Shown in pieces: positions 15,215 to 23,536 of a stretch of 27,752 bases of DNA. The stretch is from Sulfopaludibacter sp035551455 (GTDB lineage: Bacteria > Acidobacteriota > Terriglobia > Bryobacterales > Bryobacteraceae), in the NCBI GenBank assembly GCA_035551455.1, contig DASZMZ010000182.1, positions 1 through 27,752 of the forward strand, in the 5' to 3' direction. The translations under genes and the position numbers were made by a program. Each line of letters begins with the position of its first letter. The first letter of the stretch is position 1. The notes below the pieces were generated by a model. The model was not told where the DNA came from, did not search any database, and saw only the letters and a program-made list of their open reading frames with translations.

Positions 15215-17612
15215 CGCCCGCGGCTTTCAGGGCGGCAAGAACACGGTCGTCCCGGAAGGGAACTCTCCGCATTCGCACGCCGGTAGCGTCGTAGATTGCA
15301 TTGGCGATGGCGGCCATCGTCGGCTTGAGCGAAGCCTCCCCCGCGCCATAGGGCGGCAGGTCCGGCCGGTTTGGATTCGGGTCCCCGTTCACCAGGACGA
15401 TATCGATACGTTCCGGAACGTCGGCGTGGCGAAGCGTAGGGTGCGAGGCCCAGTCCCGGCTGATCACCTTCTCTGTGTCGAACCGGACTTCCTCGTGAAT
15501 CGCGCGGCTGAGTCCGTGAAGCGTGCCGCACTCGACGGTGTGATGCAGGCTCTCGGGGTTCACCACCAGGCCGCAGTCATGCGCGCAGACGATCCGCTTG
15601 GCCCATACGTGACCGGTCTTCCGGTTCACTTCGACCTCAGCAATCTGTGCCACGATCGTCTGTCCGCGGAACGAGTACGCCATGCCGCGTCCCGTCAGAA
15701 TATCTCCGTTACCGCGCGGTTTCGGCGAGGGTCGCGAATCCCATCCGTACTTTTCCGCGGCCGCCTTGAGAACCGCCAGCGATCGGGCACGCCGGAACCC
15801 GGCGTCATCGCCGGTGCCTGCCTGCAGCAACTTCATGCGAAACTCCAGCGGATCGGTTTTGGCGGTGGCAGCGGCTTCGTCTATGAACGACTCGGCTGCA
15901 AACGTCGACTGCGGGCCATTCGGATCGCGCAGGTTGCCGGTGCGTAGCGGGGTCTCCCACACGCTCGGCAGACCGACAACTTCGTCGGCCATTTTGCGAT
16001 TGGGAATGACGTACATGTCAGAGGGCGTCGAAGCGCTCCCGGCGGCAGGTCTTGCCCGTCTCTGCCCCATGAGTTGGGCGATCAGCACGGTATCCGGCTC
16101 GTTGTAGCCGAGGTGGTTGTAATCGCAGGAACGTGCATTGTAGTCGTAGCCAATGAGACGGCCCTGCTCATCCAGGTCGCCGCGCATCTTCGCCAGGAAA
16201 GCCGGACTCTTGGTGTCCCATGCCGTCTCCTCGTCGCGCATCCACTGGATCCGGACAGGACGGCCGATCTCGCGTGCGATATAAGCCGCCTCGCATGCCG
16301 CATCCTCCGCCGCCGTGCGCCCGAAACCCTGCGGACCCGGCATGTAGACCACACGCACGCGATCCTGCGGCATGCCCAGGAATGTGGCAACACCTCGCCG
16401 CATGCCATAGGTCTTCATGTCGTTCGAATAGATCGTCATCTGTCCGTTCGAAGGATCAGCCGTGGCATGGGCGCCACTGAATGCGGTGTGCCCCTGGAAT
16501 GGGATCTCGTACTCGGCCTCGATCGTCTTCGTTGCGCTGGAAATGGCCGCGCTGGGGCTACCGGATCCGACAGGTCCGGCTGCCGGATTGCGTGTCACCT
16601 CATCTCCGGCACCCGCGGGTCGGCCTGGTGACGCGGGTGTTGCCGTGCGCATGTAGTTGAAGAGGTCATCTGAAGTAGGGAAAGGAGCGGTTGGCGGCTT
16701 CTCCCAGGTTGTCTTGAGCTGGCGCGCAGCCCGGATTGCCTGCTCTTCGCGCTCGCAAACAACGGCGACGTAGTTGCCCTTACTCACCACTTTGAGGAAG
16801 CCTGGCAGACTCTTTACGGAAGATTCGTCGATGCCGGTGAGCTTTGCGCAGGCGAAAGGCGGCTTGACGTTGCGCGCGTGCACCATGCCGGGGAGCTTGA
16901 CATCCACAGCCCATTTGAGAGAACCGTCCACCTTGCCGGGTATGTCGTCGCGGTGAAGTGGCTGGCCGGTGTACCGCAGTTCCGGCACCGACTTGGTTTT
17001 GGCCTGGCCGGTAACTGAATTGACGTTGTTCCCTGTTAGCGTGACATTGAATTTCTTCCCCCCGATCAGCTCGCCATAAGTGACGCGCTTCGAAGCATCG
17101 GATTTCACGCTGATCACTCCGTTGCTCACGGCAAGCCGATCTACCGGCACTCCCAAACGGTTCGATCCCATTTCAAGCAGCACACGGCGCGCTTCCGCGG
17201 CGACGCGACGCATGGGCCACGAGTCCCGCTCCATGGCGGTTGAGCCGCCGGAACCTACCTGATCGACCGTGATGTCGGTGCTGCCCATGATGCACGTGGT
17301 CTTATCGAAAGCGATGTCCAGTTCGTCGGACATCAATTGGCGGAAGCCGGTTCCGGTACCTTGGCCCGGATCGGTTTTGCCGACATAAAACGTGGCAGTA
17401 TTGTCCGGATGAATGACGATCCACGAGTCGATCTGGTGGAAATCGGGATTCGGATACGGACCGGGCCCCTGCGCCGCGGCACTCTGAGCGCCGGCCTCTC
17501 TGATGCCCGCGCTGAAACTCACCGCCAAGAGTCCCGCACTGCGGAGAAAGCCCCGGCGATTGGTAACCAGGAGGTCTTCAATCTGGCTGGGGATCCTGTC
17601 GGAGACGCTCAT
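15201..17612 (-). CDS. Molybdopterin-binding subunit of an exported xanthine-oxidase-family (isoquinoline 1-oxidoreductase-type) enzyme
   Basis: An 803-residue aldehyde oxidase/xanthine dehydrogenase-type large subunit. A TAT signal, NRRGFLRSAGLLAVSFSAG (about 18-36), marks export of the folded enzyme. Mo-cofactor segments include PGPQGFGRTAAEDAACEAA and the late GEASLKPTMAAIANAIYDATG, where Glu759 is the expected catalytic base. The two-subunit form with a twin-arginine large subunit is that of isoquinoline 1-oxidoreductase (IorB) and related aldehyde dehydrogenases, which hydroxylate an N-heterocycle or oxidise an aldehyde. The substrate cannot be read from sequence. The frame is open to 17990, but that part runs antiphase through the upstream gene. 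The ATG at 17612 has AGGAGG before it and overlaps the upstream stop by 4 bases. Confidence 0.92.
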   Translation of the reverse strand: MSVSDRIPSQIEDLLVTNRRGFLRSAGLLAVSFSAGIREAGAQSAAAQGPGPYPNPDFHQIDSWIVIHPDNTATFYVGKTDPGQGTGTGFRQLMSDELDIAFDKTTCIMGSTDITVDQVGSGGSTAMERDSWPMRRVAAEARRVLLEMGSNRLGVPVDRLAVSNGVISVKSDASKRVTYGELIGGKKFNVTLTGNNVNSVTGQAKTKSVPELRYTGQPLHRDDIPGKVDGSLKWAVDVKLPGMVHARNVKPPFACAKLTGIDESSVKSLPGFLKVVSKGNYVAVVCEREEQAIRAARQLKTTWEKPPTAPFPTSDDLFNYMRTATPASPGRPAGAGDEVTRNPAAGPVGSGSPSAAISSATKTIEAEYEIPFQGHTAFSGAHATADPSNGQMTIYSNDMKTYGMRRGVATFLGMPQDRVRVVYMPGPQGFGRTAAEDAACEAAYIAREIGRPVRIQWMRDEETAWDTKSPAFLAKMRGDLDEQGRLIGYDYNARSCDYNHLGYNEPDTVLIAQLMGQRRARPAAGSASTPSDMYVIPNRKMADEVVGLPSVWETPLRTGNLRDPNGPQSTFAAESFIDEAAATAKTDPLEFRMKLLQAGTGDDAGFRRARSLAVLKAAAEKYGWDSRPSPKPRGNGDILTGRGMAYSFRGQTIVAQIAEVEVNRKTGHVWAKRIVCAHDCGLVVNPESLHHTVECGTLHGLSRAIHEEVRFDTEKVISRDWASHPTLRHADVPERIDIVLVNGDPNPNRPDLPPYGAGEASLKPTMAAIANAIYDATGVRMRRVPFRDDRVLAALKAAGVSFV

Positions 17613-18106
17613 GCCACCACCTCCTTGCTGGTACCGGGCAGAGACTCCGCCAATGTCTTGGCTGCTCGTTTGACTGCCGTCTGAACCCGGTAGTAACTCA
17701 TGCAACGGCAAAGCGTACCGTTCAGGGTTTCGCGGATCTGAGCGTCGGTGGGATGCGGGTTCTTGTCCAGCAGCACCTTCGCTGTCAGGATCTGTCCGTT
17801 CTGGCAGAATCCACATTGTGGAACCTGCTCGTCGATCCAGGCCTGCTGCAGCGGATGCAACTTGCCGTTCGAAGCCAGTCCTTCGAGGGTGGTGATCTCG
17901 GCCTTCACCGAAGATGTGGGCATGACGCAGGACCGCACAGCCGCTCCATTGATGATTACTGTGCAAGCGCCGCACTGGCCAAGACCGCATCCGAACTTCG
18001 GCCCTTGCAGCCCCAGATCATTGCGAAGGACGTACAGCAGTGGCGTGGACGGATCGACCTCCACCGTGTGGGGGCGTCCATTCACCTTCAATGTAATCCT
18101 ACTCAT
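17609..18106 (-). CDS. 2Fe-2S subunit of the molybdenum hydroxylase (IorA-like)
   Basis: A 165-residue iron-sulfur subunit. The plant-type ferredoxin domain holds Cys40, Cys45, Cys48 and Cys60 (FGCGLGQCGACTV then RSC). The helical second domain holds Cys98, Cys101, Cys133 and Cys135 (QCGFCQNG and LCRCMSYYR). These eight ligands give the two 2Fe-2S clusters that carry electrons away from the Mo centre. There is no signal peptide, so it would be exported with the TAT-bearing large subunit. The ATG at 18106 has AGGAGG upstream; the frame's extension to 18193 has no support. No FAD subunit or dedicated cytochrome gene adjoins, so the final electron acceptor is not in this operon. Confidence 0.94.
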   Translation of the reverse strand: MSRITLKVNGRPHTVEVDPSTPLLYVLRNDLGLQGPKFGCGLGQCGACTVIINGAAVRSCVMPTSSVKAEITTLEGLASNGKLHPLQQAWIDEQVPQCGFCQNGQILTAKVLLDKNPHPTDAQIRETLNGTLCRCMSYYRVQTAVKRAAKTLAESLPGTSKEVVA

Positions 18107-18252
18107 TTCATCCCTCCTTGTGGTGCTTGCAGGTATAGACAGGATTATCAGCCTGGAAGAGTGCCGCTTGCAATGATGGTGCCGCACTGACACGGGTTGC
18201 CTGCTTCAGATTTGCACAGGGCAGCGTATTCTGATAGGGAGTATCCAACGGC

Positions 18253-20286
18253 GTGCCCTTCACCAATTTCATGCTCCGCGATATTGCCGGAACGGCTGAG
18301 GCCTTCCTGGTCTTCTCGCTGTTTGGTTTTGTGCCGGGCTACTCGCTCGCCTGGACGTTGAACCTTTTGGATTTTCGCCGCCGCACCATGGTGGCCAGAG
18401 TCGCCCTTGCAATCGCGCTTTCGATCGGTGTCTGTCCCATCATTGCCTTCCTTTCGATGCGCTTTGCGCCCCGCGCCGTCTGGCTCGTCTTCGCTCCCTT
18501 CTGGCTGACCTTCGCCGCGATTGCCGCCCTTCACTGGCGGACCATGATTCCTCACCGCTACCGCTGGCCGCGTCTTCTCGCCGTAGCGTGGCTGCTCTTG
18601 GGAACCGCGTCGCTCATCGACCTGCAGTGGGGAGACCGCCTCTACTATCCGGTGATCGCTCAGGACTACACCTTGCGTGTCTCCATCACTTCCGCCATCA
18701 CGCGCGCCGGCGTTCCCCCGCCCAACCCCTACTTCGCTCTCGCGGGCCCCGTACCGCTGCGGTACCACTACTTCTGGATGATCGTCTGCAGCCTGGCGCA
18801 AAGAGTGGCCGGCTCGTCCCTCGACGCGCGCTGGGCCGCTTTCGGCGGCACCCTCTGGTGCGGACTCGGACTCATCGCCATTCTCGCGCTCTACCTGCGA
18901 TTCGCCGACCCGCAAGCCGGCTATAAACTGGAGCGCCGTCTGGCAATCGCCATCGCCCTTCTTGGCGTCACCGGCCTCGACCTCATTCCCACCGTCATTA
19001 TGATGCGCGTGGGCGTGGTCTTCCCGGACATGGAATGGTGGAATGAGCAGGTCACCAGTTGGGTCGGCACCATGCTCTGGGTGCCGCATCACCTCGCAGC
19101 GCTGATCGCCTGTCTCACCGGGTTTCTGTTGTTGTGGTCGCCCGCTGCCCGCCGTCGCGACGGAGTGGCCGCGGCGCTGGCGGCCGGTCTGTGTTTCGCC
19201 AGTGCCGCCGGATGCTCGGTATACGTCACCATCACCTTCGCGATCTTCCTCGCCATCTGGGGCCTCGTCAATCTGCTGCGCGGCTGGTATCGCGACCTGT
19301 CCCTCATGCTGCTGGCAGGCGCGACGGCGGCAGTCCTGGTGCTCCCTACTTATTTACTCGGGCTGCGCGGCAAGGCCGCCGGCGGTGCCGTGGTGGCGCC
19401 CGCGATCCGCGCCTTCAAACTGGTGGACCTGATTCTGCTTTCCCGCCACGTCGCCGCGTGGAAAATCTCGCTCGCCAACCTGCTGCTGCTGCCCTTGAAC
19501 TACTTCCTGGAGTTCGGCTTCTACCTGCTCGTGGCCGTGGTGACGCTCCAGGCCATCCGCCGCAAGTGGAGCCGTTGGAACCTCGCAGCCTGTACGCTGG
19601 CGGCCACCAGTTTCGCCGTCGCCACATTCCTCCGCTCCGCCGTAATTGCCAACAATGACCTGGGATTCCGCGGCTTCCTGCCCGCTCAATTCATCCTGCT
19701 GCTCTGGGCCGCCAATCTGCTCGCTGCGCCGGAGCGCCGCACGCCCCTGTTGCGCGCAGTCATGACTCTCCTCTTGCTGTGCGGCGCGGCAGGAAGCCTC
19801 TACGAACTCTGCCAGCTACGCTTTTATCCGGTGCATACCGAGGCCGTCCCCACCCCCGAATATCCCTGGCTCGCCACCGACCATCAGTTCGGCCGGCGCA
19901 CCTACCGCGCACGCCAGATCTATGAGCAATTGAAGGCAACACTGCCGGCCGCGGCTGTAATCCAACACAATCCCGACACCGATCTCGGCGACATCCCGCA
20001 CGGCCTCTATGCCGACCGCCAACTCGCCGCCGAAGGCTTCACCTGTGGCGCCGCGCTCGGCGGCGATCCAGCCGACTGTACCGCCATGCGTCCGCTTCTC
20101 GACCGGCTCTTTACGACGTCCGCGCCCATCGCCGAAGTCGACGCGACATGCCGTCAGTTCGCCATTCAGGCCGTCGTAGTGCGCGACCTCGACCCCGTCT
20201 GGGCCGATCCCCACAGTTGGATCTGGACCCGCCGCCCCATCGCGGCAAACTCCATGTATCGAGCCCTCCCCTGCGGCTCCCGGTAA
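18253..20286 (+). CDS. Large polytopic membrane protein, GT-C-like, function unknown
   Basis: A 677-residue protein with about a dozen predicted membrane helices through residue 510 or so, followed by a soluble C-terminal domain of roughly 150 residues. The extracytoplasmic segment after helix 4 reads DYTLRVSITSAITRAGVPPPNPYF and then PLRYHYFWMIVCSLA; an Asp-containing first loop followed by a conserved YHYFW helix start is the layout of GT-C glycosyltransferases and related families. I cannot place it in a named family. The soluble tail contains several cysteines (Cys in FTCGAALGGDPADC and ATCRQF) that might form disulfides. The start is GTG 18253 with GGGAG 11 bases upstream, a long spacing; ATG 18271 is an alternative. 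It converges with the RoxA-like gene with 7 bases between stops. Confidence 0.65.
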   Translation: MPFTNFMLRDIAGTAEAFLVFSLFGFVPGYSLAWTLNLLDFRRRTMVARVALAIALSIGVCPIIAFLSMRFAPRAVWLVFAPFWLTFAAIAALHWRTMIPHRYRWPRLLAVAWLLLGTASLIDLQWGDRLYYPVIAQDYTLRVSITSAITRAGVPPPNPYFALAGPVPLRYHYFWMIVCSLAQRVAGSSLDARWAAFGGTLWCGLGLIAILALYLRFADPQAGYKLERRLAIAIALLGVTGLDLIPTVIMMRVGVVFPDMEWWNEQVTSWVGTMLWVPHHLAALIACLTGFLLLWSPAARRRDGVAAALAAGLCFASAAGCSVYVTITFAIFLAIWGLVNLLRGWYRDLSLMLLAGATAAVLVLPTYLLGLRGKAAGGAVVAPAIRAFKLVDLILLSRHVAAWKISLANLLLLPLNYFLEFGFYLLVAVVTLQAIRRKWSRWNLAACTLAATSFAVATFLRSAVIANNDLGFRGFLPAQFILLLWAANLLAAPERRTPLLRAVMTLLLLCGAAGSLYELCQLRFYPVHTEAVPTPEYPWLATDHQFGRRTYRARQIYEQLKATLPAAAVIQHNPDTDLGDIPHGLYADRQLAAEGFTCGAALGGDPADCTAMRPLLDRLFTTSAPIAEVDATCRQFAIQAVVVRDLDPVWADPHSWIWTRRPIAANSMYRALPCGSR

Positions 20287-20293
20287 CGCCGTC

Positions 20294-22027
20294 TTACAGC
20301 GTCTTCAGAAACTCCAGCAGGTCCTTCTTCTGCTCCGGCGAAAGCTGAGTTCCAAACGGGTGTCCGTTATTCCAATTCCCCTGCGGAGACGTATTGAACA
20401 GGAAGGTTCCCGGCGCCGGCGTCGCCACCAGCCCCACTTTCACCGGGTCGAAATCGTGACTCCCTACATAAAAGACCGCGGGACGATCCTTCTCCGGCGT
20501 CAACAGATCCGCCAGCGTCGGCACCGACCCGTTGTGCAGATACGGCGCCGTCGCCCAGATTCCGTCGAGCGGCCGCGCCTTGTAACGAGGAGTCCGGGCC
20601 GCCTGCGCGGCGCGCTGAAAGCCCTTCAATTGGTCCGCCGGATTCACCAGCAGACCCGCAATGTTCACCTGAACTCCGTTGGGCCGGCTCAAACTGCCGA
20701 ACATCAAGCCGTTCACCGTGGTCAACAGAATCTGATAGCCGGAGGCCTGCTTGCCGAATTGATTCAGCCCCAACAGATTGTACGAGCCTTCGATGGGCCC
20801 CGTCAGCGCCTGGCGCTCCGCGAAGTTCATCGCCATCGTGGGGTCCGTCACCACCTGATCCAGCGTCACCAGTTGCGCCTTGATTTGCCGCGCGATGTTG
20901 GTGCGCTCCGGATCTTGCAGCAGCACATGGCAGCCCACGCAGTTCTCGCGATACACCTGCTCGCCCCGCGCCAGCGTCGCGGCCGGCGCCAGCGGATAAC
21001 AGTTCTCCGGCCACCGCGGCGACCAGAGCGTGCGCACCGTCTCCTCCAACATCATCAGATTCTGGATCTTGGCCGACGACTTGAATTTCGGCGGCGAACT
21101 GAACCAGGGCATGAACGGAATGTGCCATCCGCCCTTCACTTCCAGTTCACCGAACACCCCAAGCACCTCGCCGATATTCCTGCCCAGCGGACCCAGTTCC
21201 AGCAGGCGCGAATTCGGCGCCGAGCCGTTCCACTGCACCAGATCGTGCTGCGGCGTATCCCAAATAAAGGGATACGACACCGGCGCCGACACCTTCGGAC
21301 CGTATGGCGGCGCTGCGTTCGCCGCCACTCCGAAATCCTGCGCCAGCACGCGCGTGAAGATGTGGCCGAAGGCGTCCACGCGTCCGTAGCCGAAAGGATT
21401 GGCGGAGGCGTTCTGGTTCAGCCGCGTCTGAATGTCGTCCAGTTTCGCCTGCATCTGCATCTTCAGCGCGTTGATCTTCTCCGCCGTCGGATTCGAATCG
21501 TGCAGCACTTTCTTGGAGAACCGGTCGAACTTGTCGGGCACCGTGAGCGCGGCGCGCAGTCCCGCCGCCGTCTCGTTGAGGAACAACCAGAAGTCCGACA
21601 GCGCCGGCCCGCCCTCCACAATCACACGCTGACCCCCAATATTCAGGCTGCCGGTATGACAGGCGGCGCACGTGAAGCCGAAATGCTCCTGCCCGGGATG
21701 CGCCTCCGTCGGTAACTCCACATCTTTCACGAAGCCCACCGGCAATCCGTCGGGATTCACCGCCGACGCCGGCGCCCAGATGTAGCCGTACCGGTCGATA
21801 TTGGAGCGGTCGCGGATCAGAGTCTGGCTCGCCGGGTCGGCCACTTCCAGATTCACAAACCACGAATACTGCATCAGGCGCGAGCCCTGGCTGGTGAACC
21901 AGAAACGCTGGCTCTGGTCGGCATTCCAACCTTGTTTGAGATCCACTGCCGTGCACGAGCCGGATTGGGGACTTGCACCGGCCGCCGTTACCGCCACCGC
22001 CAGAGCCGCCAACATTCGCATCTTCAC
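20294..22027 (-). CDS. RoxA-like dihaem cytochrome c (rubber-oxygenase/peroxidase superfamily)
   Basis: A 577-residue exported cytochrome with a signal peptide (MRMLAALAVAVTAAGASP after the GTG). It has two haem c sites, CAACH (120-124) and CVGCH (363-367). Blocks such as SRLMQYSWFVNLE, NPDGLPVGFVKD, SYPFIWDTPQHDLVQWNGSA and IGEVLGVFGELEV place it in the family of RoxA, the rubber oxygenase of Xanthomonas sp. 35Y, and related proteins usually labelled dihaem cytochrome c peroxidase. RoxA cleaves polyisoprene with O2; relatives have unknown substrates. The C-terminal PLDGIWATAPYLHNGSVPTLADLL is the usual cytochrome c peroxidase-like Met/His region. GTG 22027 overlaps the P450 stop by 4 bases with GGAGG 5-6 bases upstream; ATG 22021 is an alternative. 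The frame's extension to 22171 is antiphase to the P450 gene. Confidence 0.88.
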   Translation of the reverse strand: MKMRMLAALAVAVTAAGASPQSGSCTAVDLKQGWNADQSQRFWFTSQGSRLMQYSWFVNLEVADPASQTLIRDRSNIDRYGYIWAPASAVNPDGLPVGFVKDVELPTEAHPGQEHFGFTCAACHTGSLNIGGQRVIVEGGPALSDFWLFLNETAAGLRAALTVPDKFDRFSKKVLHDSNPTAEKINALKMQMQAKLDDIQTRLNQNASANPFGYGRVDAFGHIFTRVLAQDFGVAANAAPPYGPKVSAPVSYPFIWDTPQHDLVQWNGSAPNSRLLELGPLGRNIGEVLGVFGELEVKGGWHIPFMPWFSSPPKFKSSAKIQNLMMLEETVRTLWSPRWPENCYPLAPAATLARGEQVYRENCVGCHVLLQDPERTNIARQIKAQLVTLDQVVTDPTMAMNFAERQALTGPIEGSYNLLGLNQFGKQASGYQILLTTVNGLMFGSLSRPNGVQVNIAGLLVNPADQLKGFQRAAQAARTPRYKARPLDGIWATAPYLHNGSVPTLADLLTPEKDRPAVFYVGSHDFDPVKVGLVATPAPGTFLFNTSPQGNWNNGHPFGTQLSPEQKKDLLEFLKTL

Positions 22028-23373
22028 TGTGCCCTCCACGCCAATTCGTACCGCTCCGGAAAAGGTCCGGCCTGATAGTCGATGGGGCCGCCTGCCTGCA
22101 ATTGCGGCAGCAGCATTACCTGCCGCACCATTTCGGGAATCATCACCATGCCCACATACTTGCCGAGACACTCGTGGCTGCCGAAGCCGAAATGGAAATA
22201 CCGGTACCAGTTGCGGCCGCCCATGAATTCATCGGGACGGTCGAACGCCGCGCGGTCGAACATGGCCGATTGCGCCAGTGCCAGCACAATGGTGCCGGCG
22301 GGAATCGCCGTCTCGTGCGGCGTACCCGCGCCCACCACGCAGTCCTGCGATGCTTTGCGGAACAGGAACGGCCCGATCGGCGCGAAACGCAGCGCTTCCC
22401 AAACCATGCCGTCGAAGCTCTGCGGGTCGGGCAGCCGCGCCGCTTCCCTGGCTGCGGACAGCAGATGCGGCCGGTCCAGCAGAAATTGGATCACCTGCGC
22501 CACCGCCTGCGAAGTGGTCTCGATCGCGCCCACCAGCAGTCCGCCGGCATTGATGCCCACGCGCTGTAAGTCGAACTCCATTGCTTCGGGGTATGAGGTC
22601 CGCAGCATGCGGGATACGATGTCGTCCTTCAGTTCATAAGCCGGCTTACCGCGGACCAGTTCGACAATATCGTGCTCCAGCGTGAGCGGCAGCGTCGCCA
22701 CAGCCTCAGCCTTCACCTCAATCAGTTTTCGCAGAATCAGCTTCTTTAAATACGCGCCGAGCTTCGCTGTCACCTCCTCGTGCTTCGAAGAGATGTGGGT
22801 GCGCATCTCGTCACTCACCTCGCTGAACGGCTGATTGTGGAAGGCGTCGTACTGGTTCCAATACGACCATTCGATCAGACTCGCGGAGTCCACGCCGTCC
22901 AGTCCAAAGTACTGTTGGACGAGACATGCCGGAGTCATACGGCAGTAACTATTCACGATTTCGATCGCGCCTCCGGCGTTCGCCAGAATGCCGGCGGATA
23001 TCTGGGCCACCATCGCGCGGACGGCCGGTATGTCGTCGCGATTCAGGAAACCTTGCATGATGGATTTCTCTCTGTAATGCAGAGCATCGTCATCATGCGC
23101 CATCAGATAGTCCGACATCTTCGGCTGATATAGAGCGACGGTGAAGATCTTAGGCTGATTGAGTATGTCTGTAACATCCGCGAAACGCGCCACCAGTGTG
23201 GCCGCGGGCGTGGTGAGCACGGGACGCTCCTCCCGTAACTGTGCGAAAAATGACAGTGGCTCGCTATTCATCCACTGGCGAACTAACGGAAACTTCCGCT
23301 CGTCGCCCGCGGTATCGAATAGTTCCAGGTAATTGGTGTTACCGGCTCTTACCGGGCTTGCGGCGCTCGACAT
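22024..23373 (-). CDS. Cytochrome P450
   Basis: A 449-residue soluble P450. The haem-binding loop FHFGFGSHECLG contains the axial Cys at about residue 402. The K-helix ExxR motif is present as EALR (near 324), and the I-helix region reads GGLLVGAIETTSQAV, with Glu-Thr-Thr in place of the usual acid-alcohol pair (D/E-T), which fits O2 activation. It would insert one oxygen atom into a hydrophobic substrate using electrons from a ferredoxin or similar carrier not encoded nearby. The ATG at 23373 is chosen because TATAAT ends 9 bases before it; the frame also opens with TTG at 23382 inside that box. It has no strong ribosome site, which fits leaderless translation. The RoxA-like gene overlaps its stop. 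Confidence 0.93.
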   Translation of the reverse strand: MSSAASPVRAGNTNYLELFDTAGDERKFPLVRQWMNSEPLSFFAQLREERPVLTTPAATLVARFADVTDILNQPKIFTVALYQPKMSDYLMAHDDDALHYREKSIMQGFLNRDDIPAVRAMVAQISAGILANAGGAIEIVNSYCRMTPACLVQQYFGLDGVDSASLIEWSYWNQYDAFHNQPFSEVSDEMRTHISSKHEEVTAKLGAYLKKLILRKLIEVKAEAVATLPLTLEHDIVELVRGKPAYELKDDIVSRMLRTSYPEAMEFDLQRVGINAGGLLVGAIETTSQAVAQVIQFLLDRPHLLSAAREAARLPDPQSFDGMVWEALRFAPIGPFLFRKASQDCVVGAGTPHETAIPAGTIVLALAQSAMFDRAAFDRPDEFMGGRNWYRYFHFGFGSHECLGKYVGMVMIPEMVRQVMLLPQLQAGGPIDYQAGPFPERYELAWRAQ

Positions 23374-23381
23374 AGCAAGCA

Positions 23382-23387
23382 ATTATA
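23382..23387 (-). promoter_or_regulatory. Candidate -10 box (TATAAT) for the P450/RoxA-like operon
   Basis: A perfect TATAAT on the minus strand directly upstream of the P450 gene. Transcription would start about 7 bases downstream, at or next to the ATG at 23373, so the mRNA would be leaderless. No good -35 is visible at 16-18 bases; the position is instead occupied by the inverted repeat 23399-23428. Confidence 0.4.
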
Positions 23388-23398
23388 TACCGCAGTGG

Positions 23399-23428
23399 CG
23401 ACAGACGATCGCCTTTCGTCGTCTGTCG
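23399..23428. promoter_or_regulatory. Perfect 10-bp inverted repeat upstream of the P450 gene
   Basis: CGACAGACGA (23399-23408) and TCGTCTGTCG (23419-23428) are perfect complements around a 10-base centre. It lies 11 bases upstream of the candidate -10, across the expected -35 region, the classic place for a repressor operator. It could instead be an RNA hairpin that ends the upstream Ig-repeat transcript, but there is no T-run after it. Confidence 0.5.
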
Positions 23429-23444
23429 GGACTTTGCCGGATGT

Positions 23445-23486
23445 TCTCCGCGTCTTCCTCCGCGCCTCCGCGCCTCCGCGGTGAGG
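23445..23486. repeat. Short tandem repeat CCTCCGCG
   Basis: Three perfect 8-bp copies of CCTCCGCG (23457-23480), preceded by a near copy TCTCCGCG (23445-23452) and followed by GTGAGG. It lies in the 163-bp gap between the Ig-repeat gene and the P450 gene. Similar 'CTCCGCG...CCGCGGTGA' strings are, from my general recollection, common intergenic repeats in several bacterial phyla. Confidence 0.6.
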
Positions 23487-23536
23487 GTGATAAGCCGGTG
23501 GGAGGAGGTTTTTCGACCCCGTCCAACCCCAGGCCC

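Noticed and set aside
17613..17990. N-terminal extension of the molybdopterin subunit
   Set aside because: Runs out of phase through the 2Fe-2S subunit gene; the TAT signal and ribosome site place the start at 17612.
20360..21715. 451-codon open frame on the plus strand
   Set aside because: Antisense to the RoxA-like gene; extremely Arg/His-rich and without motifs.
22028..22171. N-terminal extension of the RoxA-like cytochrome
   Set aside because: Out of phase with the P450 coding sequence; the signal peptide begins right after GTG 22027.
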